This document shows, in pieces, positions 41,019 to 49,134 of a stretch of DNA of 64,000 nucleotides (its first letter is position 1; the number at the start of each line of letters is the position of its first letter). Location: assembly GCA_016710015.1 (NCBI GenBank), contig JADJLR010000002.1, forward strand, positions 248,001-312,000, written 5' to 3'. A program made the position numbers and the translations under genes. This stretch comes from Flavobacteriales bacterium (lineage in GTDB: Bacteria; Bacteroidota; Bacteroidia; Flavobacteriales_F; PHOS-HE28). The notes beneath the pieces were generated by a model. It saw nothing but the letters and a program-made list of their open reading frames with translations. It was not told where the DNA came from and searched no databases.

Positions 41019-43421
41019 CTAGGCCACCTTCAAGGCATTCTCCACCTTCTCCTTCAACAGCGCGTGCTTCACCACTTCGATCATCTCGTTGACGTAGGTG
41101 AAGCGCATGCCCTTGGTGTAGCGCGCGTCGATGTCCTCGATGTCCTTGCGGTTATCGGCGCTGAGGATGATCTCCTTGATGCCAGCACGCTTCGCAGCGA
41201 GGATCTTTTCTTTGATGCCACCCACGGGCAACACCCGTCCACGCAGGGTGATCTCGCCGGTCATGGCGACGAACTTGCGCACCTTTTGCTGGGTGAAGGC
41301 ACTGGCCAAACTGGTGAGCATGGTGATACCTGCACTTGGACCGTCCTTCGGTGTCGCTCCTTCCGGCACGTGAACGTGGACGTTCCAACGTTTGAATACA
41401 TCCGGATCCAAGCCGATGATCTCGCTGTGCGCCTTGAGGTACTCCAGCGCGATGATGGCACTTTCCTTCATCACATCACCGAGATTTCCCGTGAGCGTGA
41501 GTTTGCCTTCGCCCTTCGTGATGCTCGTTTCGATGAAGAGGATATCACCACCGGTCGGGGTCCATGCCAACCCCGTGACCACACCGGCCACGTCGTTGCC
41601 TTGGTACTTGTCCCGCGCATGGCTAGGGCCGTAGATCTTCACCAGATCCCCGATCCCGACGGTCACGCTATGCTTCTGTTTCAACGCGATCTGCTTCGCA
41701 CGGTAGCGAACGAGTTTTGCGATCCGCTTTTCCAAGGTCCGTACACCGCTTTCGTCGGTGTATTGTTCGACGATGGCCTCCAGTAAGCCGGGTGCGAGTT
41801 TCAACTGTCTCGCCTTGATGCCATTCTCACCGAACTGCTTCGGGAGTAGATGGCGCATGGCGATCTCGATCTTCTCCTCTTGGGTGTATCCGTTCACCTC
41901 GATGATCTCCATTCGATCGCGCAAGGCCGGATGAATGGTGCTGAGGCTATTGGCCGTGGCCACGAACATCACTCGGCTCAGGTCGTAATCGATGTCCACG
42001 AAGTTGTCGTGGAACGCGTAGTTCTGTTCGGGGTCCAACACTTCGAGCAGCGCGCTGGCCGGGTCGCCATGGAAATCCTTACCCACTTTATCGATCTCGT
42101 CCAACACGAAGAGCGGGTTGCTGGAACCTGCCTTCTTCAAGCTTTGGATCAATCGTCCGGGCATGGCACCGATGTACGTCTTGCGGTGTCCGCGGATCTC
42201 GCTCTCGTCGTGCAAGCCACCTAGGCTCATGCGCACATATTTGCGACCCATGGCTTCGGCCATGCTCTTTCCGAGACTCGTCTTCCCCACGCCGGGAGGA
42301 CCGTACAACAACACGATCGGTGCCTTCATGTCGCCCTTCATCTTCAACACGGCGAGGTGCTCGATGATGCGCTCCTTCACCTTGTCCAAGCCGAAATGAT
42401 CGCGGTCCAGGATCTTCTGCGCGGTCTTCAGATCGAATTTGTCACTGGTGTACTCGCCCCATGGAAGTTCCAAGAGCAACTGCACATAGTTGTGTTGAAC
42501 GCTGAACTCGGCACCGGCCGGATTCATGCGCTGCAACTTCTGCAATTCCTTGTCGAAGGTTTCACCTACGATCTTGCTCCATTTCTTCTTCGCGGCCTTT
42601 AGGCGCATCTCATCGATCTCCTGCTCGATGGGGTTGCCACCCAGTTCGTCCTGGATGGTCTTCATCTGTTGATGGAGGAAATACTCGCGCTGCTGGCGAT
42701 CCACCTCGGTACGCACTTTGTCCTGGATCTCGTTCTTCATCTGCAGCATCTGCAGCTCCTTGGTCAGGTGCGCAAGCAACAGGTTGGCGCGCTCGCGCAG
42801 ATCGGCCACTTCGAGCATCTTCTGCTTCTCGGCCACCTCTGCATTCATGTTGCTACTGATGAAATTCACCAGAAAGCTCGGACTGTCAATGTTCTTGAGC
42901 GCGAACTGGGCCTCCGTCGGAATTTGCGGACTCTGCTTGATGATCTCCGTCGCCATGTCCTTCAACGAACTCACCAAGGCTTGGAAGCTCTTGTCGTCCT
43001 TCGCCGGACGGATCTCCTCGAACTCCTTCACCCGGGCGGTGAAGTAGGGCTCCAACTTCACCATCTCCAGTACTTCGAAACGCTTCTTGCCTTGGATGAT
43101 GGCCGTGGTGCTTCCATCTGGCATGCGCAACATGCGGATGATGGTGGCGATGGTGCCGATGCTGTTGAGGTCATCGGCGCGGGGTTCCTCGATCTGGCCG
43201 TCCTTCTGGCTAACGACTCCGAGTGTCTTGGTTCCGCGATAGACATCCTGTATCAAGCGGATGCTGCGGTCGCGACCCACAGTGATGGGGATGACCACCC
43301 CCGGGAACAGGACCGTATTGCGAAGTGGAAGTATGGGAAGTTCCGGCGGAGTGGTCTCCGCATTCATCATCTCCTCGTCTTCGGCCGTGATCAAGGGGAT
43401 GAGCTCCGTTTCATTCTCCAT
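41019..43421 (-). CDS. lon: ATP-dependent protease Lon
   Basis: 800 residues, full length. The N-terminal substrate domain (about 25-220) starts LPILPLRNTVLFPGVVIPI. The AAA+ module carries Walker A YGPPGVGKTSLGKSMA and Walker B PLFVLDEIDKVG. The protease domain has the catalytic Ser696 in PKDGPSAGITM and Lys739 in LPVGGIKEKILAA. It degrades misfolded and regulatory proteins in the cytoplasm. TATCTTTG (minus strand 43498-43491) is a perfect -7 box about 70 bp upstream; the leader contains ATCCT/AGGAT inverted bases further up (about 43510-43526), but I saw no CIRCE element. Confidence 0.97.
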   Translation of the reverse strand: MENETELIPLITAEDEEMMNAETTPPELPILPLRNTVLFPGVVIPITVGRDRSIRLIQDVYRGTKTLGVVSQKDGQIEEPRADDLNSIGTIATIIRMLRMPDGSTTAIIQGKKRFEVLEMVKLEPYFTARVKEFEEIRPAKDDKSFQALVSSLKDMATEIIKQSPQIPTEAQFALKNIDSPSFLVNFISSNMNAEVAEKQKMLEVADLRERANLLLAHLTKELQMLQMKNEIQDKVRTEVDRQQREYFLHQQMKTIQDELGGNPIEQEIDEMRLKAAKKKWSKIVGETFDKELQKLQRMNPAGAEFSVQHNYVQLLLELPWGEYTSDKFDLKTAQKILDRDHFGLDKVKERIIEHLAVLKMKGDMKAPIVLLYGPPGVGKTSLGKSMAEAMGRKYVRMSLGGLHDESEIRGHRKTYIGAMPGRLIQSLKKAGSSNPLFVLDEIDKVGKDFHGDPASALLEVLDPEQNYAFHDNFVDIDYDLSRVMFVATANSLSTIHPALRDRMEIIEVNGYTQEEKIEIAMRHLLPKQFGENGIKARQLKLAPGLLEAIVEQYTDESGVRTLEKRIAKLVRYRAKQIALKQKHSVTVGIGDLVKIYGPSHARDKYQGNDVAGVVTGLAWTPTGGDILFIETSITKGEGKLTLTGNLGDVMKESAIIALEYLKAHSEIIGLDPDVFKRWNVHVHVPEGATPKDGPSAGITMLTSLASAFTQQKVRKFVAMTGEITLRGRVLPVGGIKEKILAAKRAGIKEIILSADNRKDIEDIDARYTKGMRFTYVNEMIEVVKHALLKEKVENALKVA

Positions 43422-43490
43422 CTGCTCGGGCTGAAGAAGCTCTCTGTACGTACGATATCGTTCATAAAGAAATTGCCAGGTTGTCAGTCA

Positions 43491-43498
43491 CAAAGATA
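43491..43498 (-). promoter_or_regulatory. -7 promoter element for lon
   Basis: TATCTTTG on the minus strand, a perfect TAnnTTTG. No TTG at a matching -33 distance. The other sequence in 43422-43630 shows no gene. Confidence 0.5.
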
Positions 43499-43630
43499 CC
43501 CACCGCCATCATCCTCTCGGATAGGATGGGTTTTCAATATCTACGGGTATGGGTTGCCAACCATCGTGCCGGAGCAGGGCAGTGTGACAGATGGGCAGTG
43601 CATGGCCAAGTGGCCGGTCTCAGCGGTCGA

Positions 43631-44821
43631 TCACGAGATCGCGTTGCGCTGGGCGAAGAGGTGGCGTAACAGTCCCTCGTCCACTACCGTGAGCGGAATT
43701 CGCCGTCGCTCCATCACGCGGCGCGCCGTGGCCAACGCCCGTTCAATGTCGTACACCGCGAAGCCTTCCGCACCTCCCCACGAGAAACCGGGAATTTGCT
43801 TGGGCGGGAAACCGCTTCCGAAGATGTTGGCCGCAACCCCGACCACGGTACCGGTGTTGAACATGGTGTTGATGCCGCTCTTGCTGTGATCGCCCATGAT
43901 GAGGCCACAGAATTGTTGTCCGCTGTCCACGAGCTTGCCTTCCGTATAGCTCCATACCTGCACGCTCCCGTACGTATTCTTCAAATTGCTGGTATTGGTA
44001 TCCGCCCCCAGGTTGCACCACTCACCCAAGACGCTGTTGCCCAAGAATCCATCGTGTCCTTTGTTGCTGTACCCAAGGATCACACTGTTGGTGACCTCTC
44101 CCCCTACCCTGCATTCCGGACCGAAGGCCGAAGGCCCGTAGACCTTGGCTCCCATTTTCAACTGGGCATGATCGCCCACCACGATGGGTCCTCGCAACAG
44201 GGCGCCTTCCATCACTTCAGCCCCTTTGCCAATGTAGATGGGGCCATTCTTCGTATTGAGGATACTGGCCTCCACCACGGCTCCCTCTTCCAAGAAGATC
44301 AGGTTCGGATCCCCGATCACGGTGTTCGTTCCTTCCAAACGTTCGGAGCGGCGGCCTTCCGTGAGGAGTTGGAAATCATGTGCGATGGCTTTCCCGCAAT
44401 GCTGGAATACGTGCCAAGGCCGTTCAAACCGGATCACTTCATCCGTAAAAGGGACCGGGGTCAAGTGGACCGGCGGTGACCTCCAATCCGCTATGCTCGG
44501 ATGCCCTTTCCCTTCCGACCCGAAGGCCAAGGCCACGCCATCCTGAACGAGCACTTGCCCTGGCCGCAGATCCATGACCGCGCCTACGATCGCATCGGTC
44601 GGGAACAGCGCGCCATCCACTTCGAACTGGGCTGGTTCGATCGGTAATGGGAACGCGGCGGACAGGTAGTTCTCCGTGCGGTAGCCCACGCCCAGCCCAC
44701 TGCGCACGTACCACCCTTCGGCCAAGCGCAATATCCCTGGCCTGAGTTGACCTACAGGACGTGTGAAGGTGAGTGGAAGCAGGTGCGCATGCCACCCGGC
44801 ATCGGAAAGAATGATGGACAT
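43631..44821 (-). CDS. GlmU-like putative sugar-1-phosphate nucleotidyl/acetyltransferase
   Basis: 396 residues. MSIILSDAGWHAHLLPLTFT followed by RPVGQLRPGILRLAEGW is the N-terminus of the Bacteroidota GlmU-family proteins (TIGR03991 type), in which the nucleotidyltransferase signature is degenerate. From about residue 165 a left-handed beta-helix of hexapeptides runs through IGDPNLIFLEEGAVVEASIL, GPIYIGKGAEVMEGALL and NSVILGYSNKGHDGFLG to WCNLGADTNTSNLKNTYG. It may act on UDP-GlcNAc synthesis or a related nucleotide sugar. TACCTTGG (44851-44844, minus strand) is a likely -7 box. A MITE-like element lies directly upstream. Confidence 0.83.
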   Translation of the reverse strand: MSIILSDAGWHAHLLPLTFTRPVGQLRPGILRLAEGWYVRSGLGVGYRTENYLSAAFPLPIEPAQFEVDGALFPTDAIVGAVMDLRPGQVLVQDGVALAFGSEGKGHPSIADWRSPPVHLTPVPFTDEVIRFERPWHVFQHCGKAIAHDFQLLTEGRRSERLEGTNTVIGDPNLIFLEEGAVVEASILNTKNGPIYIGKGAEVMEGALLRGPIVVGDHAQLKMGAKVYGPSAFGPECRVGGEVTNSVILGYSNKGHDGFLGNSVLGEWCNLGADTNTSNLKNTYGSVQVWSYTEGKLVDSGQQFCGLIMGDHSKSGINTMFNTGTVVGVAANIFGSGFPPKQIPGFSWGGAEGFAVYDIERALATARRVMERRRIPLTVVDEGLLRHLFAQRNAIS

Positions 44822-44874
44822 GGTCGTACGATCTTACTCCGGGCCAAGGTAAGTTCAGCCAGGATCACCTTTAC

Positions 44875-45152
44875 GGGTCATGGATGGCCACCGCATCCAA
44901 TAGGACCGTCAACATTGCGAAAATGTGCGACCCCTCCGGGGTCGGATAGAACGGCGCACGATACGACGACTATTCTCTGTGACCCCTCCGGGGTCGACGA
45001 TCACCGCTTGAGCATGACCCCGGTGGGGTCACAGAAATTAGAAGGTCCGCACCCAGCGGGGCATTCGACCCCGGAGGGGTCACAGAGCACAGGTCCTATT
45101 GTGTGAGCGAAATTTAGATGCGCTTGCCCTAGGGGTCATGGATGGCCACCGC
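44875..45152. mobile_element. 238-bp palindrome-array element flanked by a 20-bp direct repeat
   Basis: GGGTCATGGATGGCCACCGC occurs at 44875-44894 and 45133-45152. Between them, four perfect 15-bp palindromes start at 44929, 44981, 45016 and 45067 (GACCCC, three bases, GGGGTC). CAATAGGACC (44898-44907) is complementary to a GGTCCTATTG near 45093-45102. CACAGAAATTAGAA and CTATTCTCT, also present in the 30096-30331 element, show that the two are related. There is no gene. The right direct repeat ends at the base before the acyltransferase stop. Confidence 0.62.
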
Positions 45153-46253
45153 TCAGGTCTTGAGCACCCGGAACCGTGCCTTCTTCTGCAGGAAGTAACG
45201 CTCCAGCGTGTTGAAAGAGATCCAGGACAGTGCCAATGTGCCACCGAATGCCAGCGTATGGACCACGACATTGTAGACCAAGTCGTTCGCAATGGACCCG
45301 TACGGCACGAGGTCCAAAACGAACAGGATGATCATCCAGTGGTACATGTAGATGCCGTAGGAGATCTTCCCGATGGGGCCCAAAACGGTCCGGTCCGGAT
45401 CGGGGAACACTCTGATGGGTCCACTAAGATTCAGGATCACCATACAGAACAGGATGGCGTAGATGGGGTCGTTGAAACGATCGAAATGAACGCCCCCGAA
45501 CCAACAAAGCGCCGTAAGGCCGATGGATGCCCAGCCGATGGACCGTCCATTCAACTTGGTAACGAACGAATGGTCCGTAGCCCGCATATAGCCGAACAAG
45601 CAGCCCATTGCCATGCAATCGAACCGCGTGCCGTGGAAGAAGAGCGCACTTGCGTGGTAGAGTTCAGGGTCCTTCAAGGTGCGTGAATTGAGGAAATCGA
45701 CTCCATAGGGCAACAGTGCATACCCAATGAAGAACACGAGCAACGCAGGGATGACCCGCGCTGGAGGAAGGAAACGCAGGATCACCGGCCAGAAAAGATA
45801 GAATTGCTCCTCGACCCCAATGGACCAGATCTGTGGGCTCGGGAGCCAATCCATGCGCAACGCATGTCCGATATTCGGCATGCCCAGTAAGCTGAAGAGC
45901 CAGGTCCCGGTGCCGGGCGTGAAAGGGAAGAGGACCACGGATAACAATAGAACGGTGTAGTACAAAGGCCAGATCCGGAGGATCCTTCGCATGTAGAACT
46001 TCCGGAGATCGGTGCGACCGATAGCCGCACGTTCCTTCACCAAGAGGAAGGTGATGAGGTAGCCGCTGAGCGCGAAGAAGAGAACGACCCCCAGGTGACC
46101 ATCAGGAAGCCAGGATCCGGGGGTGTTGAATGCACTCGGGATACCGCGTTGGGACTTGAGCAATTCCACGTGGCCGAGTACCACCATCAGCGCAGCGATC
46201 GCACGTAGGGCATTCAACCCCGGCAGCAAATCACCTTCTACACGATCACGCAT
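45153..46253 (-). CDS. Acyltransferase family 3 membrane protein (OafA/NodX type)
   Basis: 366 residues, about ten membrane helices. LLPGLNALRAIAALMVVLGH is the N-terminal helix with the catalytic histidine. FFALSGYLITFLLVKE, RKFYMRRILRIWPLYY and WSIGVEEQFYLFWPVILRFL are family signatures (PF01757). These add acetyl or other acyl groups to surface polysaccharides or lipids. ATG 46253 is chosen; a GTG at 46310 would add 19 residues starting right beside the pit stop. It lies 60 bp downstream of pit, so it may be read from the DUF47-pit message. Confidence 0.88.
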   Translation of the reverse strand: MRDRVEGDLLPGLNALRAIAALMVVLGHVELLKSQRGIPSAFNTPGSWLPDGHLGVVLFFALSGYLITFLLVKERAAIGRTDLRKFYMRRILRIWPLYYTVLLLSVVLFPFTPGTGTWLFSLLGMPNIGHALRMDWLPSPQIWSIGVEEQFYLFWPVILRFLPPARVIPALLVFFIGYALLPYGVDFLNSRTLKDPELYHASALFFHGTRFDCMAMGCLFGYMRATDHSFVTKLNGRSIGWASIGLTALCWFGGVHFDRFNDPIYAILFCMVILNLSGPIRVFPDPDRTVLGPIGKISYGIYMYHWMIILFVLDLVPYGSIANDLVYNVVVHTLAFGGTLALSWISFNTLERYFLQKKARFRVLKT

Positions 46254-46312
46254 TTCTCGGTCAGCAAGGAACGCATTTCTCCTCTCGGAGATCCACCGCA
46301 GCGGTGCCACGA

Positions 46313-47443
46313 TCAGATCCCGAAGAATCCACAGATCCAGTAGGCGATCGTCGCCAAGGCTGCGCTCACCGGAATGGTAAGGACCCAGGCCCATAGCAGG
46401 CGAACGGTCACGCCCCAGCGTACCGCACTCAACCGTTTCGTAGCCCCAACACCAATGATCGCACCGGTGATGGTATGCGTGGTGCTTACCGGTATGCCGA
46501 GTTGTTCGGTCATGTACAAGGTCATGGCACCGGCGGATTCCGCGCAAACACCCTCCAGTGGTGTCACCTTGGTGATCCGAGTGCCCATGGTCTTCACGAT
46601 CTTCCAACCCCCACTGAGGGTACCCAGACCGATGGCCGTATAGCACGCGAGCGGCACCCATGCGTCCATATCGGAAAGGCTTTCCTTCTTACCGCTCGCC
46701 ACGAGTGCCACCATGATGATGCCCATGACCTTTTGCGCATCGTTGCCACCATGCCCGATGCTGAATGCTGCGGAACTCAGGAGTTGAAGTTTCTTATACA
46801 AGTTGCCGGTGCGCAGCGCGCTGGGGGCACGCGTCATGTCCCATGCGTAAGCGGCCATGAAGATCAAGGCGAATACCGCCAAAGCGATCCGCAGTCCGTT
46901 GTTCTGGAGGATGAACACGCAGGTGACGGTCGTTACAACGGCGATCAGCCCAAGACGGAGCCAAAGTTTCTGCACTAAAGTGACCAATGTGATGAATATG
47001 GAGATGACCATCCCCACCAAAGGTGCCAAGAAGATGAATGCGGCGATGAGGGCCACCTTGCCAATGTTGATGCTGTCCAGATCGAATTCGGCACCCGCCA
47101 ACGCAGCCCCAGCAAAGCCACCGATCAAGGTGTGCGACGAACTGCTGGGAATGCCGTACCACCACGTGAGCAAGTTCCAGGTGATCGCCGCGAGCAAACC
47201 AGCCAGAACCACGCGCAGGGTGATGAACTCCTCGTGGACCGTTTTCGCAACGGTATTCGCCACATGGTGATCACTGAAGACGAAGTAGGCGATGAAGTTG
47301 AAGGCTGCAGCCCAGATCACCGCTTGGACCGGCGTTAGCACTTTGGTGCTGACGATGGTCGCGATGGAATTCGCCGCGTCGTGGAACCCGTTGATGTAAT
47401 CGAACACCAAGGCCAACACGATGACGATGACGAGCAAGGTCAT
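46313..47443 (-). CDS. pit: Inorganic phosphate transporter, PiT family
   Basis: 376 residues, about ten helices. The two inverted PiT signatures are present: FDYINGFHDAANSIATIVSTK at the N-terminus and FSIGHGGNDAQKVMGII in the second half, with WWYGIPSSSSHTLIGG and IPVSTTHTITGAIIGVG. It is a low-affinity phosphate (metal-phosphate) symporter driven by H+ or Na+. The gene begins four bases after the DUF47 stop, so the two are one operon. Upstream control is proposed at 48115-48176. Confidence 0.95.
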   Translation of the reverse strand: MTLLVIVIVLALVFDYINGFHDAANSIATIVSTKVLTPVQAVIWAAAFNFIAYFVFSDHHVANTVAKTVHEEFITLRVVLAGLLAAITWNLLTWWYGIPSSSSHTLIGGFAGAALAGAEFDLDSINIGKVALIAAFIFLAPLVGMVISIFITLVTLVQKLWLRLGLIAVVTTVTCVFILQNNGLRIALAVFALIFMAAYAWDMTRAPSALRTGNLYKKLQLLSSAAFSIGHGGNDAQKVMGIIMVALVASGKKESLSDMDAWVPLACYTAIGLGTLSGGWKIVKTMGTRITKVTPLEGVCAESAGAMTLYMTEQLGIPVSTTHTITGAIIGVGATKRLSAVRWGVTVRLLWAWVLTIPVSAALATIAYWICGFFGI

Positions 47444-47447
47444 CTCC

Positions 47448-48095
47448 TCACGCGTACTTCAGCATGATGGACTCGATCACATTACCCACATCCTCGCATT
47501 TATCGGTGGCGAGTTCAAGCGTCGTATAGATGCCGCGCATCCGGATCAAGTTGATCGGATCCTTCTCCGTTGCGAACAAGCGCTGTATGGCCCTATCGTA
47601 GACTTCATCGGCTTCGTTCTCCATGCTGTTGATGCGCACGACGAACTCGTTATTCATTCCGGTCTTCGACATGGTGCGCAGGCTTTGCACCGCCAGTTGT
47701 ACGATCTTGCTGCCCTCGTTCACCAAGCGCGCCAATTCCCGGCAGGTCTCATCGGGCTTGACCAATCCGAAGAGTTCCAAGTTCTTCGCTGATGCGAGAA
47801 TGTAATCCGCGACATCATCCAAGCTGGTGGCGAGGTAGTGGATGTCCTCCCGGTCGATCGGTGTGATGAAGTTCCTGGCGAGATCGGTGAAAATGGTATG
47901 TGTCAGGTCGTCGTTGGCGTGTTCCGCTATCTCCAACCGCTCTAGCAAGGCCGTTCGCTGAGAACCGGGCTCGGTCTTCATGATCGCGATCAGATCCTCC
48001 GACATCTTGAGCACATTCGCTGCGGAAGCCTCGAAGTGGAAGAAGAACACGCGATCGCGTGGTTTGAAGATGTTCAGCAGATTATCAAGTGCCAT
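47448..48095 (-). CDS. DUF47 (PhoU-like) phosphate transport regulator
   Basis: 215 residues, all helical, PhoU-related (PF01865). FFFHFEASAANVLKMSEDL, EIAEHANDDLTHTIFTDL, FITPIDREDIHYLATSLDDV and INSMENEADEVYDRAIQ carry the E/D-rich metal-binding signatures. DUF47 proteins pair with PiT transporters and probably control them. ATG 48095 is used. TACATTTG (minus strand 48122-48115) lies 20 bp before the start. Confidence 0.93.
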   Translation of the reverse strand: MALDNLLNIFKPRDRVFFFHFEASAANVLKMSEDLIAIMKTEPGSQRTALLERLEIAEHANDDLTHTIFTDLARNFITPIDREDIHYLATSLDDVADYILASAKNLELFGLVKPDETCRELARLVNEGSKIVQLAVQSLRTMSKTGMNNEFVVRINSMENEADEVYDRAIQRLFATEKDPINLIRMRGIYTTLELATDKCEDVGNVIESIMLKYA

Positions 48096-48114
48096 ATACT
48101 TCGATTTCGCTGGG

Positions 48115-48122
48115 CAAATGTA
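48115..48122 (-). promoter_or_regulatory. -7 promoter element for the DUF47-pit operon
   Basis: TACATTTG, a perfect TAnnTTTG, identical to boxes before rpsA, the LuxR-type gene and the NYN gene. No canonical -33 TTG, which would suit an activator-dependent promoter. Confidence 0.55.
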
Positions 48123-48160
48123 TTCGTCTCGATCGTTGCCGAAGATAGATGGTAAGATGC

Positions 48161-48176
48161 TTAACGTAGGGTTAAC
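48161..48176. promoter_or_regulatory. TTAAC-N6-TTAAC direct repeat upstream of DUF47-pit (Pho-box-like candidate)
   Basis: TTAAC at 48161-48165 and 48172-48176, 11 bp apart (one helical turn), about 40-55 bp upstream of the -7 box. PhoB/PhoP-type regulators bind such tandem half-sites (B. subtilis PhoP: TT(A/T/C)ACA repeats 11 bp apart). The link to phosphate is inference from position only. Confidence 0.35.
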
Positions 48177-48344
48177 ATGGTGACGTCCATTCCGGTCCAG
48201 GTCCTGTTCACCGAAGATGTTGAGAGTAACCAGCATCGGCGAGGCTCGTACTGGGATGTGTTTCTGGCATACGCCTGATCGGGAATGAATGCCCGATCGG
48301 TCAATTACGTTCGTTCGGTGCCATGGACCGATCTTCGTGGCATC

Positions 48345-48941
48345 ATGTTGTACGAATTCAATGGTTATCGACCGGTGGTACACGAGTCGGCCTTTGTCCA
48401 TCCACAGGCGGTGGTAACAGGCAATGTCATCATCGGGAAGGATGTCTACATCGGACCCGGTGCGGCCTTGCGCGGTGATTGGGGCGAGATCATCATAAGC
48501 GATGGGTGCAACGTGCAGGAGCATTGTACCATCCACATGTTCCCCGGAGTCACCGTGCGGTTGGAGCAAGATGCGCACATCGGGCATGGTGCCATCATCC
48601 ATGGGGCCCATGTTGGGCGTAACTGCCTGGTCGGGATGAATGCGGTGCTGATGGACCATGTGGAGTTGGGCGACGAGTGCATCGTAGGTGCCCTCTCCTT
48701 TCTCCATGCCAACAGCGTATGGGAGCGTCGGAAGGTGATCGTGGGCAACCCGGCCAAGGTGGTGAAGGAGGTGACCGATGAGATGATCGCATGGAAGCAT
48801 GAGGGTACGCAACTCTATCAACAGCTACCGGCCGAATTGCACGCCACCCTGAAACCCTGCGAACCCTTACGCGAGGTCCCTGCGGACCGTTCGCCCATCA
48901 CCGTGCGGTACAAGACCTGGAAAGACACGAAGAAGGGCTAA
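48345..48941 (+). CDS. Gamma carbonic anhydrase-like / PaaY hexapeptide protein
   Basis: 198 residues. It is a left-handed beta-helix built of hexapeptides: SAFVHPQAVVTGNVIIGKDV, GPGAALRGDWGEIII, NVQEHCTIHMFPG, HIGHGAIIHGAHVGRNCLVG. The zinc histidines of gamma-class carbonic anhydrases are present (HCTIH, HIGHGAIIHG). PaaY members hydrolyse blocked CoA thioesters in phenylacetate breakdown; no paa genes are nearby, so the substrate is open. ATG 48345 (MLYEFNGYRPVVHESA) is the family start. It is divergent from DUF47 across a 249-bp gap. Confidence 0.88.
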   Translation: MLYEFNGYRPVVHESAFVHPQAVVTGNVIIGKDVYIGPGAALRGDWGEIIISDGCNVQEHCTIHMFPGVTVRLEQDAHIGHGAIIHGAHVGRNCLVGMNAVLMDHVELGDECIVGALSFLHANSVWERRKVIVGNPAKVVKEVTDEMIAWKHEGTQLYQQLPAELHATLKPCEPLREVPADRSPITVRYKTWKDTKKG

Positions 48942-49134
48942 TACCAATTCGCACTAAGGCTTAGGCCGATCTGCTCGCGCTTTCTCCGCATGGCTCCTCC
49001 GTCGAGGTGATCAATTCCGTGGTATTCGTGATCTTCACACGCTTTGACTTCCATGATGGATCTTTGCGCTGGGATCATCACTTGGCTTTTGTCCCCTTTG
49101 GTCGTATTGGTCCGTTCGGTCTTCAAGAGGTTGC

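Noticed and set aside
42669..43889. Open frame antisense to lon and the lon/glmU-like gap (406 codons)
   Set aside because: Mirrors the Lon coding sequence; no domain recognised and no start signal.
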